NCBI GenBank assembly: GCA_963970005.1
Contig: CAXAMN010026694.1
Coordinates: forward strand, 593,175 to 657,174
DNA length: 64,000 nt
Reading direction: 5' to 3'
Origin: Durusdinium trenchii
Lineage: Eukaryota; Sar; Dinophyceae; Suessiales; Symbiodiniaceae
A program made the translations under genes and the position numbers. The notes beneath the pieces are model-generated. The model did not search any database, had not been told where the DNA came from, and saw only the letters and a program-made list of their open reading frames with translations. This document shows, piece after piece, positions 55,096-64,000 of this stretch; the stretch's first letter is position 1, and each line of letters starts with the position of its first letter.

Positions 55096-58000
55096 GTACA
55101 ATGAGCCTCCAAGCTTCAGGCTTGCAGTCTTCAGCAAAGCTCCAGAAACTTGAGTCACCAGTGCTTTGAGGATCAAACTGCACGTGCCACAGTGTCAGGG
55201 TCGAAAACCAAAAGCTCCACACCCTTTCTGTCCAACATGTCCTTCTCGCGCCGGGTCTAACGCAACACGCCCCAGGCGCCGTGCGTTTGCGTAGGCGTCG
55301 CTGGCGCGGCGCGTGTTCACGCTGCGCAGCTCAGTGACCGAGGTGAACAGCTTGGCACCACTCTTAGGCATCGAGAAGCAGCTCCGAGACCCCCAGGCCA
55401 AGCCGCTTACGTCTCGGCGCGTCTCGGTGGGAGCGGGCGCAAGCCGATCCTGAAGTACACAGACCTGAAGCTCGCTCGGTACATACCTCATACACCATCT
55501 GATGCCCTACTAGGTCATAGGTCTGGATGGAGGAGGTTTTCATAGGTGTTCCATCACTTTATCGCTGCAAAGCGTAGAGAAGACTCCACGTGCGAAGTGA
55601 TCGGTTCGACATTTCGGCTGTTCCAGATGCTTCGAGTTCGACATTCGACGAGAAACTCTCCCGACGTCGATGGAACGTTTCCCCAGGTGGAGCGCTGGAG
55701 AAACTGGGCTCGCGAATCCTTGGTGCGGCACGTCACGCTGAACATCAACAGGATTCATTGGAGCACATGGTGTGCTGGTTTTTGGGTCGCCTCTGTCTTT
55801 ATGGCATATGTTATGTCGTAGGTTATATACCAAGGTTCAACACATAGTTATGTCAAATAAGGGCCTTTGCTTTCCATGAATGGGCGGCTTAACTGTTCTG
55901 GATTCTATCAATCAGTCGCTGCTTGTTCCGAAGAGAACACTCTAGGACCTTGCTGAGTGCATGGGAAGGCTATAGCAGCCTGGAGGACTTTGGTACATTT
56001 TCAGGGCAAAGTAGCTGATGTTATACGTGGCATTTTGCAATGCTTATCTTTTTGATATTTACACCCTGCGGGTTGTTCCGCCGGCCTTTTCAGCCAAATG
56101 GTCCCAAGATGCGGATTACCTGTTGCGTCAAGAGGAAAGACTGCAACAGAGCAGAAAAAGTAACAGCATCATCCAGAACACAGCTGGAGCAACAGAGGAG
56201 CCTACATGAAATGCCGTGCATTATGATACAATAAGAGAACAGGGAGATGAAATTGGGGGATGCAAAGTATAGCCTGCCAAGCAAGAAGACAAATTATATG
56301 ACATGTGACACAATGAGCGAAGTAGACCGTGCGAAGCAGCAAACGTACATAGCATGACATGATGCAGGAGAGTAATGAGGACATGTGTGGCATGGGGATT
56401 TCCAAGCAGTCTGAGTCTGCAAAAACGATAGATACGTGAGTGCAGGTGCAAAACCTGAGAAAAACGCATGCAAAGCAGAAGCGCAATGCATGGACAACGA
56501 CAAGAGAAGAACGACGATAAGAAGGAAGCGCACACAACCTTTCATTTTAGCTATGATATATGTGAGCTACATACATTCGGGATGTTCTTGGGGGGNNNNN
56601 NNNNNNNNNNNNNNNNNNNNNNNNNNNNNNNNNNNNNNNNNNNNNNNNNNNNNNNNNNNNNNNNNNNNNNNNNNNNNNNNNNNNNNNNNNNNNNNGGGGG
56701 GGGGGGGGGGGGGGGGGGGGTCAAGTTAGACGAGGCAAAAACTTGCTCCAGAGACACTTTTCTTATTACATATAGATTCAACATACTGTAACTTGAGCTA
56801 CATACAAGCCACATTGATAAAACACGCCGGCGCCCAAGGGCCGGCGGATTTGTTCATAAAGTGTTGAACTGTGAACGATGTGGCCAAGGATATATTGACG
56901 CGTTCGACACCATTCCGTTGGCAAACAAGCTCTTCTTGAAAGCTTCTTGCACACGTGAAGGGGAGAGAAGAGCTGGGCAGACTTTCTACATTCTTGTCAT
57001 GTTGAGTCAATTAAGAGCCTTCAAAGAAAGATATTAAGCCGTATGCGACGGTATGTGTTTGAAAAGCTCTAATTATTCAAGGCACTGATTATTTGATTGT
57101 TCCTTGCTTCAGTATCAGGTGGCTGTTTTCTGGCCCATTCAAAACAACAGCTCGTGCCATGGCGGCCCAGGTAGTTGGTGCTCCAGTGATGTAACATGGC
57201 GGAATGCAGTATTTGTCTCGTCATACCTGCCAGGCTACAATCACATCAAATTGCTACGCTCAAATTGACATAAGGCATATGCAGCTTGCTAAGCTTGGGA
57301 ACCTGATCTGGTTTTCCCCATTGTATGTCGGCTCTGGCTTCTTCTAGGGTCTTCCGCTGTCGTTGCAAGCGTTTGGTATGTTCACTCAAGAAGACCAATG
57401 GCATTACATTTGCCATTTGCAGAATCAAGATGTTTTACCAATGAACACACCAGGATTATTTTTTACTTTTGTTAAATCAAGTTCATCGTGGGACACCCAG
57501 TGCAGCCAAGGTATATGGTAGCAGCCAAGAAGACTTATCCCACCTTGGTGAAAGCAGGGGAGCTGAAGGACGGCGTGACCTCTGACCCTGAACAGCATCC
57601 CACCAACAGTAAGAAACCTTTGGACGTCTCAAAAGGACTCGTAAAGCCAGGCTCGTACGTCTTACGAAGTGGTCACATATTCCTGTGCTCATCAGCTGTG
57701 GGAATGTCAATGCTCATTGATGCTCAATGATGTTTCATGTCGAGGATGGCGATGATTGGCGATCTGTGTTTCATGAGCAGCTTGCCACAAGCCCATGGCG
57801 CTTAGTCATAGTCGACAGGAGGGAGAGGGATCATGTAGCGTGTCAAGTAGCATGACAAGTGAGCCCAGTGAGCTTGACAGACATGAAATTGGTTGAATTT
57901 GCATCCTAGACTCCAAGGGTACCTCAAATGCAGGTTGTTATTTGATGAACTTGACTTTGGGACATCGGAATTTGAGGCAAGTGAACCAGTTTGTGGACCA

Positions 58001-58360
58001 GGCGGGCCACAGAGCATGAAATGGCTGAGCCACATCTTGCTACAACGACCAGCCAGGCCCTAAAGACTCAACCTTTCCACGGTGGAAGACGTCCTGACTT
58101 GGCAGATTTAGACGTCTATGGCGTTTTGCAATCTATCCGTGGTCGGGGCCTTGGTATTGGAACCAACATTCACATGGGGTCAGGGTCCTTTTCAACTTCT
58201 GTGTCACACAACCCTTCAAATAGACCTTCGAGACACCATGGATTTGTGCATCAATCACTTGCAGATACTTGCAGGTCATGATGTATATCAAGACATGGTC
58301 GAGAACACGCGGATTGGCCCCTGGCTGGAAAAGATGGATGCTGCAGTTGCCAAAGAGTGA
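53952..58360 (+). CDS. PTGES2: Membrane-associated prostaglandin E synthase 2-like protein
   Basis: A glutaredoxin-like domain followed by a GST C-terminal domain, in the order of mPGES-2 (human PTGES2). The family is known for glutathione- and heme-linked prostaglandin H2 isomerase activity; the natural substrate in a dinoflagellate is unknown. The redox motif CPYC (human CPFC) is at about 53968, and the GST end reads RRPDLADLDVYGVLQS, then NTRIGPWLEKMDAAVAKE and TGA 58358-58360. Eleven exons were identified. From 55687 to the stop every junction is in phase. One stretch between 55096 and 55686 (linker region) and the N-terminus before 53952, where a membrane anchor would lie, were not resolved. 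Introns use GT, GC and one GA donor. No disabling mutation is seen. Confidence 0.88.
55687..58360 (+). CDS. PTGES2: PTGES2-like exons, GST C-terminal half
   Basis: Exons: 55687-55751 (VERWRNWARESLVRHVTLNI), 55946-56005 (LLSAWEGYSSLEDFG), 57119-57190 (FKTTARAMAAQVVGAPV), 57511-57608 (YMVAAKKTYPTLVKAGELKD), 57934-58001 (RNLRQVNQFVDQ), 58057-58141 (ALKTQPFHGGRRPDLADLDV) and 58275-58360 (HDVYQDMVENTRIGPWLEKM). The intron after 55751 begins GA; those after 56005 and 58001 begin GC; the rest begin GT. The 58002-58056 intron is only 55 bases. The acceptor at 57119 could instead be 57113. Confidence 0.88.
56590..56720. other. Poly-G tract with 100-N assembly gap
   Basis: Six Gs, then 100 Ns (56596-56695), then 25 Gs, all inside the large PTGES2-like intron 56006-57118. 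The gap is a placeholder length; the true poly-G length is unknown. Confidence 0.98.
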
Positions 58361-59127
58361 ACCTTGGGCTGTTCAGCAGATGCTGATGTTGTTTGATGCC
58401 TTAACCCTCCAGCAATCATCAGGCTGAAGAAAGCCTAATATGGGCTGTTTCAAGTGCAGATAGCCTGCTTTTCCAGATTCTAGGGCCCACCTTGAAGTGA
58501 AGGAGGGCCGTGCACAAACCCTTGGTTTGAAGGAGAGTGTCCGCATTTTCGCCTGGACTTGTGAACCAGGGCAAAGTGACATAGCTTGCAGTGTGCAAGG
58601 CAAAGCATGCAGGAATGCGGCGACCAAAAGCGCGGACGCGCAGACTGCACGTCACCCACGTCACCCACGATGCGTGGATCGTCGTGTGAGGCTCTTTGTT
58701 TTCGATGCGATCTGGGTTAGACTGACGAATTGAGATCTGCTGCTGGTTTGCGGTTGGTGTGCTGCAGTTCTGCTTCTGTTCTGCTGGTCTATTTGTTCTT
58801 GCAATCTTTTCTGCAACATCAAACACCTCCTGTCAGAGCAAGAGGTTGCAGAGCCATTGGACGGACAGAGCAACTTTCGGTCACAGAGCCTGGTTTGGTC
58901 CATCATGGAGCTCAATTCGTCGAAGGATGGCTTCTCTGAGTCACCTGCTCAATCAGGTGAAGCCGAAGCTTCGAGCAAGAGGCAGGTGGAAGTAGGGTTG
59001 AAAGGGTGAAGCAGGGTAAAGTAGGGTGAAGTGAATACAGCGATTTGTTTGGCATGGTTTGGCTGTTCCCAAGCTGACTCACCATTCTGAACTTCATGGT
59101 GCCATTCTGGCTTGGCTGGATGCCTTT

Positions 59128-59205
59128 CATCGCTACCAGGTTGGAGGCCATCGCTAGTAGGTTCAAGGTCTATTAGGTTGGAGGCCATCGCTATTAGATC
59201 CTTTA
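59128..59205. repeat. GGTTGGAGGCCATCGCTA repeat cluster
   Basis: Three units of the dispersed repeat, ending 13 bases before a coding-like exon. Confidence 0.85.
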
Positions 59206-59217
59206 TAATAGGCTCAG

Positions 59218-59389
59218 ATCATTCTGCTTTGGCTTCCGGACTGTCCCGTCGATGACACCCCGATCCTTTCGTCGTTCGAGGCTGGTCTTGGAGGCGCAGA
59301 TCCGAAGCCGCGGTGTGTTCTGGTCGAGCCGCATTCGGGTGGGATCCAATGGTCGACAGCGGGGGATCCAATGGGTAGACAATGCCTCT
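59218..59389 (+). CDS. Internal exon of an unrecognised gene
   Basis: Between GGCTCAG and a GTAAAC donor. It reads DDTPILSSFEAGLGGADPKP, then RCVLVEPHSGGIQWSTAGDP, with GC-rich codons. Overlapping frames downstream to 59569 are also open, so the 3' end is not certain. No family recognised. Confidence 0.5.
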
Positions 59390-60929
59390 GTAAACGGATT
59401 GGATGAACACATGGCCGGGCCATGCTGCTGGCCTTGGACCAATGCCTTGGATGAAAAACGTTCACTTCGAGCCATGTCTTACTGGCCAAGGGAGACCATG
59501 GGACACCTGTATGGCGGTCACGTTCGTAGCAGTGCATCACAGCAGTTTAGCCGGGAGGATAAACCCTGACGTTTGTAATTTGATGTATATAATTTGTACG
59601 CGTTTGCTTTTCGTTTGTGACGTGTTCACAACAATTTGGTGGCCCTTCTCAAGTTTAGACACTTGTAAAGTGGTTCAACAATGTTCAACAATGCCTTGCT
59701 AGTGGCGATCGTCGAAGTCTTCAAGCTCTGCGTAGGAGGAATCAGATCTTCCACAACTCAGGAGACTGGTGGGGCAATTTGTTTCCACCGGTGTCCACTA
59801 CGTCTGATGTCTGCAGACAGTTGTTCCGTTGATTTCCTTCGAATTGCAATTCCCGAACTGACTTGACACTTGACCAGGTTTCAGAAGTGGAGTGCTGGGC
59901 CAATTCAAGGGCCACGCAGATCAACCCAAATAACGATATAATATATATATATATACATATACTGTAGCTCAAATTGACAGCACGGGAGATGAGCCTGCTG
60001 GAGAGGACACCCTTGCACTTGACAGGCCGGGTAGCAACAGCTTCCTTTGATACGAGTCTCCCCAGTGGGGCTTGTTGCCACTAGTAATCGCAGTAGCAAC
60101 ATTTAATTTTGTCTTCCCCGATGTTGTATGTGTGATGTTTTATACTGCTGTTGACTAACATGCCGGTGTGGGCAAAGTTTTCTTTTTTTGCACAGATGGC
60201 ATATTCAGTTTCAGCTTCCGTAGCAAATACCTTGGAGAGATTGAAATACGTTTGTTTCATGGTGCGATTCCGCGGCACGTTGGCCGTTTTTAGGAAGAGT
60301 GTTTGATGCATTGGACGTCAGGCACCTTTGCCGAGTGGCGAACAGACTTTGCCAGGTCCTAGATAAATTCTTGAGATAGCTAGTGGCAATCATCCTGCTT
60401 TTGCGGCATTTTTTTAAGACTCAGTTTTGGTGCCGTCCTTGTTGGTTGGAAAATACGCACGACATATTGTATATCATTAAGCTTGATTCAAACTTCTTTC
60501 ACTCAAACGGGCATTGCCCAAGGCACCAAGCCGTTTGAGGCGGGTCGCATTGGAGCAGGACGCCGTACTGTAACAGTCTTTGTGTGACGTGTGCCCAGCA
60601 TGCAACGCTGTTGGGCTGTTTTTGCCATGGAATGCTATGTCGTGGCGCCGAGCATTTGCCTTGGGAGCGCCAGGACACCTTGCGCTTAGCCATGTGCCTA
60701 CGTCTAACATCTCAGTCCTTCAGCTTCCAGGTCCAACCCTCCACCTCTGCAGTTGGTGGACTGACCAGAGCTTGTACAAGCTTGTGAAGCGTCGTCCATG
60801 CAGCCTCAGTTTCGTATTTTGGTCCATTTTTGTTGTTTGGGAACTTCTTTGTGAGGTAAAGTGAGCAGGTAAGCCTTCAGAAATAGACCAAGCTCTGCAT
60901 TGGATGTTGCATCTGTGTTCCCTGAGCAG

Positions 60930-61524
60930 ATTGTTCCCATCAATGAATACTTCCCCCGACATGGAACTCGACTGGAGGTGGTGAGTCCATCCAAGGGTTG
61001 GACTTGGCGATTATATCCAAGAGATGCGCAGCCAATCAGGATCGGGGAAGCTGAAAGATGTTTCATGAACACTTTCACACGGATTGGTGAATGGCCTGTG
61101 AGAAGATGCGCATTTAGCATAAACATCTTTAATTATATAGCATGTTTCTCTGAAAATATGTTTCTAGGATTTAGCCGATTTAGCATGGTTCTTTTGGCTT
61201 TTTGGATGTGATCCAGATCATCCGGAGCTGCACACGTGTAGGTTTACCCATGTCTCCAAAGAAGGGAAGTTGGTTGCTGGAGAGGCAAATGCCGTGAAGG
61301 CCTCAGATTCTGCGGAGCAAGCGAAGCATTGAGAGTGACATCTTTCTGTTGAGAACTTGGTCGCCGAAGGAAAAGCTTCGCGCAAGGGACAGTTCAAAAA
61401 AAAGGCCCTTATTGCATGGAGCACTACCAGCTTCATGCCAGATGGCCCCGCAATGATTGACCCGAACGAACCGATGAGCTTTATGGGTCAAAGAAGATGC
61501 TCGGCAGCTCCAAAATTTGGATGA
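60930..61524 (+). CDS. Unrecognised gene, three phase-compatible exons
   Basis: Exons: 60930-61086 (IVPINEYFPRHGTRLEVVSP, GWTWRLYPRDAQPIRIGEAE), 61217-61284 (HPELHTCRFTHVSKEGKLVA) and 61354 to at most 61524 (NLVAEGKASRKGQFKKKALI, TTSFMPDGPAMIDPNEPMSF). The first join splits an Asp codon (G|AT). The second removes a 69-base GC-AG intron that contains two in-frame stops, which supports it being a true intron. A TGA at 61522 may be the end or may lie past a donor. The domain is not one I recognise. The exons at 59218, 63110 and 63822 may belong to the same gene. Confidence 0.6.
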
Positions 61525-63109
61525 GGTACAGTACTTCTGGTCACAATGCAGACACATGATGCCGTTTCATTTGCTTGGACTAGCAGCTATTGCGTTGCAT
61601 CCGCAGCGATTGTCCACAGAACCAGTGTGAATTCTGAACAACAGTCTGCAAAAGGATTGGCTGTGGACTTACTGACAGAGGTTTCAAGATTCCACAGATT
61701 GAATTGGCTCCACTCAAGATTGGCAAGGGTTTGATTTACTCTGAAGCCTGCTTTCCTGTGCAAGCCTGTATATACCCCGTTGCTTCCTTTCAGTGTGGTA
61801 TAGACATACAATGACATACATTTTTGTGTCATCCAGTCGACAGAATGCAACATGTACTGAGACCTCTCAGCAGTTAGTACTTCATGGACAGAGTGATACA
61901 GAGTGTATTTCCTGAAACCAGAAGGTTGATGATCGGTGCAAGCGCGTGAGAGCGATTGCCGCCTGCGTGCAAGTCCAGTGACCAAGGTGGCTGTAGCCGT
62001 GGGAGACATGCGAGCAGGCCTGGCTTTTGGGATCTTAGCGTTTGTTGGATAATTAGTGTTGCATGCAGGCATATGTGTGTCGCATATGAAGGGTCAATTT
62101 GTGATGCCAACCCCATGTGTTTGGCATTGTGAACATGGCAGTTTTGGACTGATAATTTTCACGGTAAGCCTTACCCAGTCCAAAAGGGTCAAGCGTCATT
62201 CACAGTGTGTATTTGGTGACATTTGAGTAAGAGGGTTTCGGGGGACTTGGTGGGTGCTTGATGGCTCTGGCGCCAGCATGAAGACTGACCATGGAACATC
62301 ATTGAGCTTTTCACCAAGCATCATTGAACATCTTGAGCTCGTTCAGTGAACATCGCTGAAACTTTGGTGACGGTGATCTATCGTCGGACACAAAAAAGAC
62401 ACCAAGCCACTACCACACTCCACCAGGCCATGGACTGAACTTCCACGTGGTGGAGTTGCGGCCTTGACCACTCTCAATCGAACACGGAACTTCCCGCGTG
62501 GTGACTGAGGCAAACTGGTGCAGTGGTGACTGTTTGGGTGGAGGCGCTTCGTTTGTTTTGTGTTTTTTTGTGAAGCTCCTGAAGGGCGTTTTCCAGGATG
62601 ACTTTTGACATGTTGAAATCTGGTGAACACAAGACAGGTTGCCTCAAATAGGGCCGGTCGTTGATGTCTTCCGTTGGTTTCGTCCGTTTGCAGGTTCCAG
62701 TATCGCAGGAGCTGAGTGCGGGTTGTGGATCTCCGTTTGGAGGATTCCTTCAATTTAAGTACTTTACAGCGATTGATGCACAAAAACATGTTGATTCATG
62801 AGCATAAGCTCCAGCAGGGGCAGAATATACATTTTTGTGGGGTACCCTCTTGCAGTACTCTTGTATCATTTTTTAAAATCTATCTATATCTATCTAGTGT
62901 ATTGCATCCAGTGACTTGCAAGTGCCTTTATACCGTTTTAACCAGTCCCTGGCAGTCCCTGTTCACCTTAGGAGCAGGATTTCCTCACTGTCCGATTCGA
63001 CTCCAATCGAGCAGTGCGTGTCTGGTACACACTGGAGGCAGGGGGATTGTCTTTTTCTCAGGTGCATTGTATGCGAAATATCTCCTTTTCTGAAGCACAA
63101 CATGCTCAG
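61525..63109. other. No firm gene
   Basis: About 1.6 kb with short open frames on both strands and no exon with paired signals; probably intron. Confidence 0.4.
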
Positions 63110-63221
63110 TATGTCGCACGCCGGTAAAACCTTTGTCGTGACTCTCCACCAGGACCAAGGTGTACAATACGAAGGTGGCGATGGGGTTGATCTGGAGAAA
63201 TACAGGCCCGGGCCTTGCCCG
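63110..63221 (+). CDS. Internal exon of an unrecognised gene
   Basis: After CATGCTCAG and before a GTATGA donor, phase 1 to 0. The peptide is MSHAGKTFVVTLHQDQGVQY, then EGGDGVDLEKYRPGPCP. It is clearly protein-like, and its end phase fits the exon at 63822. Confidence 0.55.
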
Positions 63222-63821
63222 GTATGAGAAGCTTTTACCATCACACAGCTAGTAAGCACACAGCTAGTTTGTCAGCATGGTTTGCGCACCATGGGGTAAT
63301 GGAAAGATGGAGGCAGTCGAAAACTATTCAATGTAACATAATTTTGCAGTTTAGAGTTTTGCATCTCCATTCTCAGGTGGATGGGCTGGTCTGCTTAGAT
63401 GCGGCTGCCTAGTCTGAAAACGAAAGGCCGTGCTTTGTAACGGATTATACCGCTTGACTGTGCTTCTTCACATTCATTGTTGACGGACAAACAGTGTTGT
63501 TTGACTCGTCAACACATACATAGCAAGATCATCAAGCATCATCAAGCCCTTTTCTAGTTGCTACAAAGCAAGTTGCAGACGTCAGGCTGATGGGGCTCGC
63601 GTTATTTGTCAGGCTTTGCTTGATTGCATTGAGTTTGAAGTAGCATGGAAGCCCCCAAGAAGCTTATACAAACAATATTTGTGACTATGAGTTATGAGTT
63701 GATTCGTGATGATTCGTGTCAGACACCCGGTTGTCGCAGCAAGTAGTCTTCAAATGCTCGGACAACAATGCAGACGCCGAAAGCATTCTGGAACTGCAGA
63801 GGTGAATGGTACAAAATAAGC

Positions 63822-64000
63822 TGCCAGATCGCTGCCAAATGTTTGCCAAGTCCGCTGAGCATCGGAAAGATCCGCTCCCAACCAATTTCTTCCTCCAGTT
63901 CCAGGGCGGGGTCCGGATCTTGAAGGATACCTGTAACTTGCCAGACTTAGCAGTGGAGTATTTTGTTGGCTCATTCTGCACACAAACCGAAGCTACAATG
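63822..64000 (+). CDS. Partial exon running off the right edge
   Basis: From an AAATAAG acceptor the frame is open to the last base: LPDRCQMFAKSAEHRKDPLP, TNFFLQFQGGVRILKDTC, then NLPDLAVEYFVGSFCTQTEA. The phase is compatible with the exon ending at 63221. It is truncated by the window edge. Family unknown. Confidence 0.55.

Noticed and set aside
1..64000. CRISPR arrays, bacterial operons, ribosome-binding sites or phage genes
   Set aside because: Tandem repeats here have no unique equal-length spacers, and coding sequence is heavily spliced; the window is eukaryotic nuclear DNA.

Overview
The window reads as nuclear DNA of a dinoflagellate, most likely a Symbiodiniaceae/Suessiales-type genome; no species can be named from sequence alone. 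The reasons are: recognisable enzymes broken into many exons of only 28-98 bases; introns using GT, GC and occasionally GA donors, with acceptors nearly always AG followed by G; almost all convincing coding sequence on the + strand; abundant dispersed short tandem repeats (a GGTTGGAGGCCATCGCTA unit and an ACTAG-rich unit); and one degenerate spliced-leader-like site. There are no bacterial operons, phage genes or CRISPR arrays. Because exons are so short, most long open frames are meaningless. Genes here were found by joining exons whose splice signals, phase and protein family agree.

Layout. 1-0.99 kb: first copy of a long GGTGCTG-rich repeat. 1.4-11.4 kb: + strand coding-like exons, including a TPR (kinesin-light-chain-like) set at 1.8-5.8 kb and several unrecognised exons. 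11.9-22.8 kb: histidinol dehydrogenase (hisD), last step of histidine synthesis, in about 21 exons. Its largest intron holds the second copy of the long repeat and an assembly gap. 22.9-40 kb: mostly repeats with scattered hypothetical exons, an array of GCGC-CTCCGGAG-GCGC palindromes at 29 kb and a possible minus-strand membrane protein at 35 kb. 41.6-45.6 kb: a nine-exon gene for a Lys/Glu/Arg-rich protein of about 444 residues, probably a long single alpha helix. 46-53 kb: unrecognised + strand exons and inverted ACTAG repeats. 53.95-58.36 kb: a membrane-associated prostaglandin E synthase 2-like gene with glutaredoxin-like CPYC and GST C-terminal halves, with a poly-G assembly gap in an intron. 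59.2-64 kb: unrecognised + strand exons, one running off the right edge.

The genes form a mainly unidirectional array, as is usual in dinoflagellates, but nothing suggests a shared pathway. hisD and the PTGES2-like gene are the two firm functional calls. The helix protein is firm as a gene but not in function. The remaining exons are predictions from splice signals, phase and protein-like composition.
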